From contig CAKQGN010000001.1 in the NCBI GenBank assembly GCA_934233745.1, positions 248,001 to 312,000 of the forward strand: 64,000 nt of DNA, written 5' to 3'. Positions 1 through 8,686 of the stretch are shown here, one piece after another (the stretch's first letter is position 1; each line of letters opens with the position of its first letter). The notes below the pieces were generated by a model. That model saw only the letters and a list, made by a program, of their open reading frames with translations. It did no database searches and was not told the DNA's origin. The DNA comes from an uncultured Clostridia bacterium (GTDB taxonomy: Bacteria > Bacillota > Clostridia > Christensenellales > CAG-917). A program made the translations under genes and the position numbers.

Positions 1-204
1 ATCGGCGAATCGATAAAGCTCAATCGTATAGAGCAAAAATATACTCAAAAGCAACTTGCGCAAATGATAGGCGTTACGCATGCTGCTATAAGCTATTGGG
101 AAAACGGAATAAATATACCCAACGTCAAAGATTGCTGGCTGCTTGCCGATGCATTGGAAATTTCAATCGACGAGTTGGTGGGGCGGGACGGCAACGCCGA
201 ATGA
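1..204 (+). CDS. XRE-family HTH transcriptional regulator, 3' fragment
   Basis: The first 67 codons are open and end at TGA (202-204); the start lies outside the window. The peptide has the classic Cro/C1 helix-turn-helix pattern: a TQKQLAQMIGV helix, then the recognition helix around HAAISYWENG, then a third helix ending LEISIDELVG. Such domains bind DNA as dimers and often regulate neighbouring genes. The gene runs only a few residues past the HTH, as in small stand-alone XRE proteins. No target can be inferred. Confidence 0.85.
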   Translation: MGESIKLNRIEQKYTQKQLAQMIGVTHAAISYWENGINIPNVKDCWLLADALEISIDELVGRDGNAE

Positions 205-252
205 GCGAGTAGGTTTGTTGTGTGGATTGATATAAAATAGCCCTTTGATTGT

Positions 253-290
253 CAAAACGATTGCAGTCAAGAATCACGCAAGTCGTTTTG
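253..290. other. imperfect inverted repeat in the intergenic gap
   Basis: CAAAACGATTGC is matched downstream by GCAAGTCGTTTTG with one extra base and a loop of about 13 nt. It lies 50 bp after the XRE gene. There is no T-run, so it is a weak terminator candidate or an operator. Confidence 0.35.
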
Positions 291-366
291 GTTGTTGCGC
301 ATAAAAGGGTTATTCACCTTGTGGTATACTAATTGTACTAGAAATTTGTATAAACTGTTTTAATTT

Positions 367-395
367 TTTACAGGTGTTGCACTTGAAAGTATAAT
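367..395 (+). promoter_or_regulatory. sigma-A-type promoter candidate facing a terminator
   Basis: TTTACA (367-372), a 17-bp spacer, then TATAAT (390-395). Transcription would begin near 402, directly into the hairpin at 411-440, so no gene is reachable unless the hairpin is read through. Confidence 0.5.
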
Positions 396-410
396 TCACC
401 GCCTGACATA

Positions 411-440
411 AAAAAGCACCGTCGCGTGACGGTGTTTTTT
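411..440. terminator. bidirectional intrinsic terminator after hup
   Basis: CACCGTC-gcgt-GACGGTG (417-434) is flanked by an A-run on the left and a T-run on the right. It works in either direction and sits 24 bp after the HU stop codon. Confidence 0.85.
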
Positions 441-463
441 ATGTTGTTTTCGTATCAAAGCAA

Positions 464-736
464 TTAGTTGAACAAATCCTTGAACGCTTTGCCGAATTTG
501 ACGACGGGAGCTTTGCTTGCCGCGATCGTGATCGGTTGCTTTGTAAGGGGATTGAAGCCTTGTCTTTCTGCTTTTTCTTTGATTTCGTAAGAAGCAAAGT
601 TTGCGATTGCGACTTTGTCGCCTGCTTTGAGTGCTTCTGCGATGACTGCTGCGTATGCGTCAACCGCTGCTGTTGCGTCTTTGATGGAAAGGTCGGCTTT
701 TGCTGCCACTGCTTTGATAAATTCTGCTTTATTCAT
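464..736 (-). CDS. hup: HU family DNA-binding protein
   Basis: A 90-residue nucleoid-associated protein of the HU/IHF family, the exact family length. HU binds and bends DNA as a dimer and compacts the chromosome. It begins MNKAEFIKAVA, has the GDKVAIANFASYEIK core, and carries the DNA-binding beta-arm around RQGFNPLTKQPITIAA; the family usually has GRNP(Q/K)TG, here varied to GFNPLTK. The start is supported by AAGGAGG at 747-753. It is monocistronic, with a promoter at 766-794 and a terminator at 411-440. Identification is secure. Confidence 0.97.
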   Translation of the reverse strand: MNKAEFIKAVAAKADLSIKDATAAVDAYAAVIAEALKAGDKVAIANFASYEIKEKAERQGFNPLTKQPITIAASKAPVVKFGKAFKDLFN

Positions 737-765
737 TTTTGTTCCTCCTTGGGGATTGTATTGCC

Positions 766-794
766 ATTATAGACGAAAAAAACGGCTATTGCAA
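766..794 (-). promoter_or_regulatory. hup promoter
   Basis: On the minus strand TTGCAA, 17 bp, TATAAT. The predicted start is about 25 nt upstream of the HU ATG, with AAGGAGG inside the leader. Confidence 0.75.
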
Positions 795-898
795 TACTTT
801 TTTTAATATTTGCGCTTCGCAAGCGATTTTATATCTGTCACCTTTTGCCGTCAAACTTATAGTTTGAAAGCAAAGAAACTTTGCAAGGTCGTTTTCGA

Positions 899-2242
899 TT
901 ATTGCGGAATTTGCGGCGAAGGTTGTTCGCTGTCCGATTGGGGAGGGACGTCCGCAGGTGCGGATGTGTTTGTCGAATCCGTCGTTTCATTGACCAAAGG
1001 CGGATTGATAGGCGTATCGTCCGATTTGCTCTTTTTGTATGTAAGTTTCAAAAGCAAGGGCGTAAGCAAGGACGACACGATTATAAGAATAAGCACAAAC
1101 GGCATAATCGAAGCGTCCACAAGCCCGCTGTCCACGCCTTTTTGAGTGCAGACAAGCACGACTTCGGCTCTTGCCATCATTCCGATACCCACACGCAAAC
1201 TGTCCATAAACGAGTATTTGCAAATGAGAGAGCCTATTCCGCAACCGAGTACTTTGCCTATAAGCCCCACGGCGATAAACGCAAATCCGAATCCGACGAT
1301 AGCGGGGGAGATTGCTCCGAAATCCGCTTTTATACCGATGCTTGCAAAAAACACCGGAGCAAAAATCATATAGTTGCTTATCTCGACTTTGCTGTCGATA
1401 TAGTCCGATTCCGAGAGTGTGGAAAGCATGATTCCGGCAACGTATGCGCCGGTGATGTCCGCAACGCCGAACCATTCTTCTGCGGCGTAAGCAAAGAAAA
1501 ATGCCATCGCAAAACCGATGATAGGAATACGTCTGTGATGCTCGGGGTGACGTTTGAGATAATGTTTGAGGATAATGTGCGCAACAAACCCCACTGCGAT
1601 TGCCGCGGCAAAAAAGCCTATCATCTTGCCGATGGAGATGCCGATGCCGTCAAGTCCGTTGCCTTTGTCGAGGGATATGAACAAAGAGAGAAGGATGACG
1701 CCGATGATGTCGTCGAGGATTGCCGCCGCAACGATAGAAGTGCCGACTTTCGTGTTGAGCTTGCCGAGTTCTTTGAGTGCGGCAACGGTTATGCTGACGC
1801 TTGTAGCCGCCAAAATCGCACCGTAAAACAGGTTGGTGATGATTTGGTGTTGTTCAACGTGAAAACCGCCGTTGAATGCCGACGCAACCAAAAACCCGAG
1901 TCCCAACGGGAAAATCACGCCCAATATAGTGATCAAAATCGATGGCAAACCGCTTGTTTTGAATTGTTTGAGGTCGGTTTCGAGTCCTGCCGAGAACATG
2001 ATGAGAATGACGCCGATTTTCGCAAGAAAGGACAAGCCCTCCATCGTCGATTCGGTGAATACGTTCTGATTCGGGATATACTTTATAAATCCGAGAAGTA
2101 TGCCCGCAATCAGCATACCGACAACCTGTGGCAACCCCAGTTTTTTGCCCATAAGCGAAAACAGCTTCGTGCAAAGAAGAATGAGTGCAAGCGGCAATAG
2201 AATTTCAAAGTATGCAATTGCAGATATTGATTGAGTGAACAT
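899..2242 (-). CDS. CPA2-family cation:proton antiporter (Kef/NapA-like)
   Basis: A 447-residue membrane protein with about 12 hydrophobic helices. It matches the sodium/hydrogen exchanger (CPA2) family: GLPQVVGMLIAGILLG near the N-terminus, AKIGVILIMFSAGLETDL around residue 75, SVTVAALKELGKL and AILDDIIGVILL mid-protein, and MMARAEVVLV late. The DD pair in ILDDIIGV corresponds to the ion-binding aspartates of electrogenic members. Family role: exchange of Na+ or K+ for H+ across the membrane. The last 50 residues are a hydrophilic Ser/Pro-rich tail. The start has AGAGGAAA six bases upstream. It appears monocistronic. Ion specificity cannot be read from sequence. Confidence 0.9.
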   Translation of the reverse strand: MFTQSISAIAYFEILLPLALILLCTKLFSLMGKKLGLPQVVGMLIAGILLGFIKYIPNQNVFTESTMEGLSFLAKIGVILIMFSAGLETDLKQFKTSGLPSILITILGVIFPLGLGFLVASAFNGGFHVEQHQIITNLFYGAILAATSVSITVAALKELGKLNTKVGTSIVAAAILDDIIGVILLSLFISLDKGNGLDGIGISIGKMIGFFAAAIAVGFVAHIILKHYLKRHPEHHRRIPIIGFAMAFFFAYAAEEWFGVADITGAYVAGIMLSTLSESDYIDSKVEISNYMIFAPVFFASIGIKADFGAISPAIVGFGFAFIAVGLIGKVLGCGIGSLICKYSFMDSLRVGIGMMARAEVVLVCTQKGVDSGLVDASIMPFVLILIIVSSLLTPLLLKLTYKKSKSDDTPINPPLVNETTDSTNTSAPADVPPQSDSEQPSPQIPQ

Positions 2243-2337
2243 AGTTTCCTCTATATTTTGAAAAAATTTTATTTATTTTTAGTGGCAGTGCGCCCTGAAT
2301 AAGTGTCTGTTCGGGTGTGGGTGTCCCGCCCGCAACT

Positions 2338-2437
2338 GCAACGAAGTTGCAATATCACTTGCGCAAAGCGCAAATATCACTGTTGCCAAAGGCAACAATA
2401 TCACGCACGCTTTGCGTGCATATCACTTACATTGTCG
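2338..2437. repeat. hairpin array 1 with AATATCACT linkers
   Basis: Four short palindromes in a row: GCAAC-gaa-GTTGC, TGCGC-aaa-GCGCA, GTTGCC-aaa-GGCAAC and GCACGC-ttt-GCGTGC. They are joined by AATATCACT or a close form. The second to fourth units recur nearly base for base at 41269-41357, and the design recurs inverted at 48754-48848. It lies in a 370-bp gap after the antiporter start and upstream of the promoter at 2576. Confidence 0.85.
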
Positions 2438-2575
2438 TTGCCGCAACGCCGTTCGAGCAACTTTGTTATACTCTCTTAAACAGAGGATAGTCAAGCGAAA
2501 AAGAGGAAATAAAAGTTAAAGAAAGATTAAAAATTGTGGCAAAACGTCGTCAAAACCACAAAATATAGTTTTTAT

Positions 2576-2604
2576 TTGACAACGGTTTGAGTTATTGATA
2601 AAAT
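2576..2604 (+). promoter_or_regulatory. promoter for the 2662 gene and possibly the exporter operon
   Basis: TTGACA (2576-2581), 17-bp spacer, TAAAAT (2599-2604). This is the best promoter upstream of the ABC exporter and surface-protein run. Confidence 0.7.
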
Positions 2605-2661
2605 AAACTGGTAATTGTGTGCGTATATTCTAAAAATAAATCACGCGCGCAAGGAGAGAAT

Positions 2662-3096
2662 TTGGACTTTTTGTCATTTCTGACACAAGCTGCGGATTAT
2701 CTTGTAGGCTTTGCAAAAACGTTTGCAGGGCTTGTTGCCGCGCTTACCATATTTATGATTGCAAAATGCTTACCAAAGCGTATTCGAAGATACTTTTCAG
2801 CATGCGCGACTTTGGTGATAACTTTTGCATTGTTCAGAAGTTCGGTTCAACAGTTTACGCTTTTCACGTTCAAAACGGCGATTGTCAATGTCACTCTTGC
2901 GAGCCTGACCGTTTTGACGTTTTTGTTTTTCATTTACGTTGCAACTTATATCGCAGACACAGCTTCTGTCCGTTTGCTTAACACTCGGCGGAATGTCAAA
3001 TGCGACTCTCGCATCGTAAAAGGGTTTGCGCTGCACAATGACGACATAGTCGCATCGTCGTCGTTTTTGCGCATTTCACCGATTTGCTTACAATGA
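2662..3096 (+). CDS. small hydrophobic membrane protein of unknown function
   Basis: I do not recognise a family. I place the start at TTG 2662, because AAGGAGAG (2651-2658) sits at ideal distance, giving 144 residues (MDFLSFLTQAADYLVG...). Three or four hydrophobic stretches are visible, including ALTIFMIAKCLP, ATLVITFALF and LTFLFFIYVATYIA, then a polar C-terminus. It is the first gene after the promoter at 2576 and lies 105 bp before the ABC ATPase gene on the same strand, so it may belong to that operon. No enzymatic motif is seen. Confidence 0.6.
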   Translation: MDFLSFLTQAADYLVGFAKTFAGLVAALTIFMIAKCLPKRIRRYFSACATLVITFALFRSSVQQFTLFTFKTAIVNVTLASLTVLTFLFFIYVATYIADTASVRLLNTRRNVKCDSRIVKGFALHNDDIVASSSFLRISPICLQ

Positions 3097-3201
3097 TTTT
3101 ATTTTGACGGCATGCTTTTGCTGTTGCAGATGCGTGCGTGCGCGCGTGTAAATGCGCAATAGAGGGCAAAATGCCCCAATAACTATTTCAGGAGAAAAAA
3201 T

Positions 3202-4032
3202 ATGCTTAAAGTTGAACATTTGAAAAAAACTTATCCAAAGAGCGACAGAGTCGCAGTTGACGATATATCTTTTGAATTGCGCCCGGGCGAGATTTTCGGA
3301 TTTCTCGGACAAAACGGCGCGGGTAAATCCACTACGATAAAGTGCCTTACGGGCATTCTTCCGTTTGACAGCGGCACTATCACCATTTGCGGTCACGACA
3401 TTGTCAAAGAGCCTATCAAAGCGAAAATGGAAATGGGATATGTCCCCGACAACCACTCCGTTTACGAGCGTCTTACGGGCAGGGAATACGTCAACTATGT
3501 TGCCGACCTTTACAAAGTGCCTGCTTTGGTTCGCACCGAAAGAATCGACCGCTATGCAAAGCTGTTCAAGCTCGAAAACGCCATCGACAGACAAATCAAG
3601 TCGTACTCACACGGTATGAAACAAAAAATATGTATCATTGCCGCGCTCATTCACGATCCCAAACTTTGGGTGCTTGACGAGCCTATGATGGGACTCGATC
3701 CGCAGTCTACCGCGGAAATCATTTCGTATATGCGCGAGCATTGCGCAAAGGGCAACACCGTTTTCTTTTCGAGCCACAACCTCGACCTTGTCAAGAAACT
3801 TTGCCACAGAGCCGCAATCGTCAACGACGGACATCTCATCGACATCATCGACCTTGCCGGCAACGACGCCAACAAAGCCAATCTCGAAGAAACTTTCTTC
3901 CGTGTCACAGGCACGTACGAACAAAGATTGTTTGAGGACTATATCGCGCAAGAGAGCGCGGATATGCGCCCGGATATGCCCGTCAAAAGCGATGTAAACG
4001 ACATCGAAATCGACGAGGAGGATGCAAAATGA
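3202..4032 (+). CDS. ABC transporter ATP-binding protein (ABC-2 exporter)
   Basis: A 276-residue nucleotide-binding subunit that powers the permease encoded next. Visible motifs in order: Walker A GQNGAGKST near residue 39, Q-loop region, a signature variant SHGMKQK near 139, Walker B LWVLDEPMMGLDP near 155, and the H-loop SSHNLDLV near 190. The last 60 residues are an acidic tail typical of ABC-2 exporter ATPases. The start has AGGAGA at 3190-3195. The stop overlaps the permease start by four bases (ATGA), so the two are translationally coupled. The substrate is unknown; the linked surface proteins are discussed in the findings. Confidence 0.93.
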   Translation: MLKVEHLKKTYPKSDRVAVDDISFELRPGEIFGFLGQNGAGKSTTIKCLTGILPFDSGTITICGHDIVKEPIKAKMEMGYVPDNHSVYERLTGREYVNYVADLYKVPALVRTERIDRYAKLFKLENAIDRQIKSYSHGMKQKICIIAALIHDPKLWVLDEPMMGLDPQSTAEIISYMREHCAKGNTVFFSSHNLDLVKKLCHRAAIVNDGHLIDIIDLAGNDANKANLEETFFRVTGTYEQRLFEDYIAQESADMRPDMPVKSDVNDIEIDEEDAK

Positions 4033-5738
4033 GCAATAAAAGCGATTTTTCCATGCAAAGCGTGAGGACGCTTTTCAAGCTCGACCTCAAATCGAGATAC
4101 GGCATATCACCCGATGCGGGCAAGCTCAAAAAGTTTGCGCAATTCGGCAACATATTGTTTTTTGTCCTCGTTTACGCCGTGCTTGTGGTTGGTATTTATT
4201 ATCTGAGCAATGTGTTTGTGTCGCGTTCGGGCTTGAGAATAGAGTTTCTGGTCATTATCGCAACATTTACGATTACACTTGCGACAATCGTATCGACAAG
4301 CACCGTCATAAAGAACTTATATCAGAACGGCGACAACGAAATGCTGTTGCGCTTTCCCGTCAGCGGAAAAGAGATTCTGGTTGCAAAGTCCGTATATTGC
4401 TACTTGCACAATCTTGTGACATGCCTGCTTACGATGTTGCCGTTCTACATTTCGTTCGGCGTCGTGACGCACGCAAGCGTAGGCGATTACTTTGCGTACA
4501 TCGGCATAGTGCTGTTGAGTACGTTCTTGCCGTTCTTTATCGCAAATATCATCGCAGTGCCTGTCATGAAAGTGATGAACCTTGTCAAAAACCAATTCCT
4601 TTTGGTGCTTATATTCACCATAATCGTGGTTTGCGCAGTGTTCGTTTTCTATCTTGTATCGCTCAGCAACGTTCTTAAATATCTGAAAGACTCCAATCAA
4701 ACGATTTTTTCTGCGGATATGATTGCAAGATACAAGCATTTTGCTCAAAACGCATATCCTTTCAACTGGTATGCCGAAATCATCAACGGCAGAAAGTACG
4801 CAGGGCTTTCGGGCGGACAATATGCGCTCCGTTTCGTGTATATGTTCCTCATCAACGCAGTGTTCGGCGTATGCGCCTATTTCGTTACGACAAAGGAATA
4901 TTACAAGACAATCCTTTACGGTATCGAAACGCAAAAGGCGTCTTTCAAAAAGAAAATCAAGGACGTGCGTCGTCCCGTGTGGTATGCGCTTTTCAGACGT
5001 GAGTTTTATCTCATACTGAGAAGTTTCAACTATTCGTTCCAATACTTTGCAATGGCATGCGCCGCTCCCGTCATGGTGTTTTTCTGCAACAGACTTGCCG
5101 CGTCCATGGGTACGGAAAGCGTCGGCGCAAGCATTATGCCCGGTCTTACGCTTATGGTAATCGTGATTTTTGTCACGATTATAGTATCGTTTGCGTCCAC
5201 CTGCATTTCGAGGGAAGGCAATTGCTTCTACCACACAAAGATAATTCCCGTAAGTTACACAAATCAGATTCTCGTCAAGTTTTTGCTTTACTCTATGACG
5301 GGTACGCTGTCGGTTGCGCTCTCTTGCGCGGTATCGGGCGGTTATTACACGAGCAAGGCGGGCGGACATCTTCTCACTCCGCTTGACGTGGGCGCAATAT
5401 TCGGCATTGCGGAAATGCTTGTTTTGAGCCTCACTTGCCTCAGTATGATTGCGGACATCAAATCTCCGACTTTCAACGTGTCGGGGGACGGCGAGCTTGT
5501 TGCGGCAAACAAAAACGTCGCTCTTGCACTTGTCGTCGGCATCGTCGCGGCAATCGCTTACGGTTTGTTCACTATGCTTTTCAGTTTCTTCCCGTTCTCA
5601 ATCGGAAGTTTGGTTATCGGAGGAAACATGAGAGCAATATACCTCATTTTGAGCGTAATCACGCTGTTGTTGCTGGCAGGCTCTTTGGCAGGGCTGTTTG
5701 TCAACCTCAACAAGCGTTATCAAAAGATCGTTCCTTGA
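4029..5738 (+). CDS. ABC-2 type exporter permease
   Basis: A 569-residue multi-spanning protein with about 12 hydrophobic helices, roughly twice the length of a minimal ABC-2 permease. It resembles the large Firmicutes ABC exporter permeases that work with one separate ATPase. Helices are clear at IVSTSTVIKNLYQ, PFFIANIIAVPVMKVM, LLVLIFTIIVVCAVFVFYLV, and near the end VVGIVAAIAYGLFTMLFSFF and VITLLLLAGSLAGLF. It overlaps the ATPase gene and ends 20 bp before the first surface-protein gene, so all four are probably one transcript. What it moves is not visible in the sequence. Confidence 0.87.
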   Translation: MSNKSDFSMQSVRTLFKLDLKSRYGISPDAGKLKKFAQFGNILFFVLVYAVLVVGIYYLSNVFVSRSGLRIEFLVIIATFTITLATIVSTSTVIKNLYQNGDNEMLLRFPVSGKEILVAKSVYCYLHNLVTCLLTMLPFYISFGVVTHASVGDYFAYIGIVLLSTFLPFFIANIIAVPVMKVMNLVKNQFLLVLIFTIIVVCAVFVFYLVSLSNVLKYLKDSNQTIFSADMIARYKHFAQNAYPFNWYAEIINGRKYAGLSGGQYALRFVYMFLINAVFGVCAYFVTTKEYYKTILYGIETQKASFKKKIKDVRRPVWYALFRREFYLILRSFNYSFQYFAMACAAPVMVFFCNRLAASMGTESVGASIMPGLTLMVIVIFVTIIVSFASTCISREGNCFYHTKIIPVSYTNQILVKFLLYSMTGTLSVALSCAVSGGYYTSKAGGHLLTPLDVGAIFGIAEMLVLSLTCLSMIADIKSPTFNVSGDGELVAANKNVALALVVGIVAAIAYGLFTMLFSFFPFSIGSLVIGGNMRAIYLILSVITLLLLAGSLAGLFVNLNKRYQKIVP

Positions 5739-5758
5739 TCTGAAAGGAAATTCGCATT

Positions 5759-8677
5759 ATGAAAAAAGTGATGATAGGTATATTGATTCTTATACCGATT
5801 ATTATTCTTCTCGTCGTTGCGATGGTTTCCACAATCGTTTCGGCACAAGCGCATATTGCGGTTGAAAATATAGAATTAAAGTATAAGAATTCGCAAGATA
5901 CCATATATGAGTTGCCCCTTTCTCTTGAAAGCGTGGCAAACAAAGTTGTAAATATCAAAGACTATCTCGACGTTGCCGTTTTTCCCGAAAAGGCAAACAA
6001 CTATACTATCGAGTGGAAAATATCGGGAAACGTCACATACACCGACGAGGAATACTACAAAAAGTATAAAAACTATCTCGACAATCCCGAATCGAGCGAA
6101 AAGGTCGCCCCTGCGGCGGCGTTTGTCGACGACAAAGGAAACGACGTTTCCTCAAACACATCGGGAAGAATGGTTATAGGCTCGTACTGCACTTTTACAA
6201 TGCAAGTCGTTGCCGAAAACGTCAGTAAAACATTGAACGTTAAAGTCGTAGGCTATGACGTCAACAGAGTGGATTTGCGCGCGCAAAACGGCAGCAACAA
6301 GATAGAAGTCGGCTCGGCAGTGCGTTTGCTCCCGTCCTATACACCGATTGACAGCATTGTCAACGAAACCGTGTGGACAACCTCCGACGCATCTGTTGCG
6401 CGTGTCGACCAAAACGGCATAGTTACGGCGATCGGACAGGGCAAAGCGACCATAACTCTCGGCGCAAGCGTGTTTTCCACGGGCGAAAAAGTTTACGGTT
6501 CTTTCGATGTCGAAGTGACGGCAACAGGCGCAAGCGTGCGTTACGGCAACAAAATCGTGACAAGCAAATCTTCGCTTACGCTGACAGAACTCGGTATCGA
6601 CGAGAGCGCAACGGCAATAGACGGATGTGAAATCGACAAAGGGATTGTCACGGTGACCAAGGATGTCGCAACGCTGAACGTCGGCGGCAAAAACTTTGTC
6701 ATAAAACGATGTGCGGCGGACGAAATCGTAATTCAGAACAAGGATTTTTACGAACATAAGGACGACGGCTATGTGCTTGCAGTCGGAGAGCATACACTCA
6801 AACTTGCGGCAATGTGGGCGGATATGACCAACGAAACCGTTTTGTCCGGCGTTGTTTGGACGTCCGACAATCAAAACGTTGCCACAGTCACCGAAAACGG
6901 TGAAGTCAAAGGCTTGTCAAGCGGTCTTGTCACAATCACCGCCACCGCAAACGGAAAGAGTGCGAGCGTGACGATAAACGTACAAAACAAACTTGCGTCC
7001 GTGCAATTGCGCACGTCCGACGCGTCGTTGGCGGTAGGTCTTGCAAGAGAAACCGTTTTCGCAAGCCAGAAATTTGCAAATCCGACAAATGTTAAAAACG
7101 ACGACGGCAAGGTTGCCAACAGCACCCGCATTGTCGTTGAAGGCGAAAAGGTCGGAGCAACGAAAGAAGAGCTTGAGCTGTTCTATTCGGCATACGATTT
7201 CGAAGTAGTCAAGGGCGGAGAATATGCGTATTTTGACGATACGATCCGCAATATGCTCGTCTTCAAAGACGGTGGAAAAGCACTTGAAGGCAAGGGCAGG
7301 CAACAAATCGTTGTCAGAGTCAGCGCAAAGTATCCCAAGTACGAGGGGATGACCAAATTCACCACACAGGAAGTCACGCTAAACGCCATATTCGGCGTTG
7401 CGGTATCTTCGGTTGCGGAGCTTGAAGCGGCGGCAAAATATCAACGAGCATACGCGGAAGCGTCTGAAAATGTCCTCGAAGCGCAAAAAAGGTACGAAAT
7501 CACAAACGATTACGACAACAAAACGTATCGTGTTCAATCCAACCCGTATTCAAAGACGACGTATGCGATTTGCTTTGAAAACAACGTCGCTTATACGATT
7601 GCCGAACAAGGCGAAAACCTTGTGGGGCCTGAGGACAGAGTCAATTTCTACGGAGACGTGTACGGCAACAATCATATGCTGTCAACCGAGACAAATCAGC
7701 TTTCGACAAACACAAAACTTATGCGTATTTCCTGGTCGAACGTGACTATGTCCAACCTCATTCTCCGCGCAAACAGCGCAGCGCAGGGCACCGAAATCGA
7801 TTCGGCGGAGGATACGAAAGGCTTTACGGGTATTCTCGGACTTGTCGGCAGCCACGTAAACTGGGACATATATCGTCTTGAAAACGTCAAAATCGAATAT
7901 TGCATATTCGAAAATGCAAAAGAAGCGATCAATGTCAACAATTCGAATGTCGATTTCGACGGTTGCATTGTCAGAAACCTTTGCTACTGCGGTATTGCAA
8001 CGCAAGCCCGCATAAACGAATCGGACGGAGTTTTATATCCGTATTATTCGCATATAGGCATGAACAATTTTGTGTTCTCCAACACGCTTGCGTCAATAAT
8101 GGTCGTCAACTATGAGCATTATACGACGACGGGCAAAGCCACGGATTATCGTTTTGCGGCAACGGCAGAAGAGAACGAAAAATGGTTTATGGACAACTTC
8201 TATGCAAAAGGAATCAATTTCCGTTTCAGACAAACCGGATTCATCGACGCATACAACTGGCAACCCGTGTCCAACGCTTCGCTTATTAGCGTCGGAAACG
8301 TGAACGGCGTAAATATCGACGAACTTATCGCAAAATTCAGCGACATGATCATCAGGGGCAATTCAGCATTCGAAAAGCGCAGATTGATCGACTCCGAGGA
8401 CGTTTGCTGGATTCACGTTGCGATAGTCAGCGCAGGCATCACGAGCGGACTTACCGTCGAAAAGACATACGAGGACGTAGCAATGGAAGATTCTCGTCTG
8501 TCTTATTTCAGCACAAAAGAAATGCCGATTGAAAACTCGGGACTCGCAGGGCTCGGAGAAAGTTTCCTGAAGAAAGCCTCGGCGGGTATCTGGGGGTATG
8601 ATAATCAACAAAACATTCAACCTTCGACGACTTATCAGGTCAACGATGCGTTTATTGAAAGATTGCACTCAAGATAA
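5759..8677 (+). CDS. anchored surface protein with Ig-like (BIG2) domains and a beta-helix, copy 1
   Basis: A 972-residue protein beginning MKKVMIGILILIPIII, an uncleaved signal-anchor with no lipobox or LPXTG. After a divergent N-terminal region it shows bacterial Ig-like (BIG2) strands twice, around WTTSDASVARVDQNGIVTA (near residue 205) and WTSDNQNVATVTENGEVKG (near 370). A region from about 610 to 780 has the short repeating pattern of a right-handed beta-helix (FYGDVYGNNHML, NVTMSNLILRAN, NVDFDGCIVRN). No catalytic residues are recognisable. Start: GAAAGGAAA ten bases upstream. It is closely paralogous to the next gene. Likely exposed on the outside of the membrane, for adhesion or polymer binding by inference. 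Confidence 0.85.
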   Translation: MKKVMIGILILIPIIILLVVAMVSTIVSAQAHIAVENIELKYKNSQDTIYELPLSLESVANKVVNIKDYLDVAVFPEKANNYTIEWKISGNVTYTDEEYYKKYKNYLDNPESSEKVAPAAAFVDDKGNDVSSNTSGRMVIGSYCTFTMQVVAENVSKTLNVKVVGYDVNRVDLRAQNGSNKIEVGSAVRLLPSYTPIDSIVNETVWTTSDASVARVDQNGIVTAIGQGKATITLGASVFSTGEKVYGSFDVEVTATGASVRYGNKIVTSKSSLTLTELGIDESATAIDGCEIDKGIVTVTKDVATLNVGGKNFVIKRCAADEIVIQNKDFYEHKDDGYVLAVGEHTLKLAAMWADMTNETVLSGVVWTSDNQNVATVTENGEVKGLSSGLVTITATANGKSASVTINVQNKLASVQLRTSDASLAVGLARETVFASQKFANPTNVKNDDGKVANSTRIVVEGEKVGATKEELELFYSAYDFEVVKGGEYAYFDDTIRNMLVFKDGGKALEGKGRQQIVVRVSAKYPKYEGMTKFTTQEVTLNAIFGVAVSSVAELEAAAKYQRAYAEASENVLEAQKRYEITNDYDNKTYRVQSNPYSKTTYAICFENNVAYTIAEQGENLVGPEDRVNFYGDVYGNNHMLSTETNQLSTNTKLMRISWSNVTMSNLILRANSAAQGTEIDSAEDTKGFTGILGLVGSHVNWDIYRLENVKIEYCIFENAKEAINVNNSNVDFDGCIVRNLCYCGIATQARINESDGVLYPYYSHIGMNNFVFSNTLASIMVVNYEHYTTTGKATDYRFAATAEENEKWFMDNFYAKGINFRFRQTGFIDAYNWQPVSNASLISVGNVNGVNIDELIAKFSDMIIRGNSAFEKRRLIDSEDVCWIHVAIVSAGITSGLTVEKTYEDVAMEDSRLSYFSTKEMPIENSGLAGLGESFLKKASAGIWGYDNQQNIQPSTTYQVNDAFIERLHSR

Positions 8678-8686
8678 GGAAAGCTT

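Noticed and set aside
871..885. Terminator for the antiporter gene (GCAAAG/CTTTGC)
   Set aside because: The stem is only six pairs and the tail is TTTC; too weak to list as a terminator.
881..2200. A 439-codon plus-strand open frame opposite the antiporter gene
   Set aside because: It is antisense to a clear CPA2 antiporter, its product is rich in Arg, His and Cys with no membrane or domain pattern, and it has no ribosome binding site. It arises from codon bias of the real gene.
2338..2437. CRISPR array
   Set aside because: The constant part is only nine bases, the variable parts are short palindromes, and no cas gene is present.
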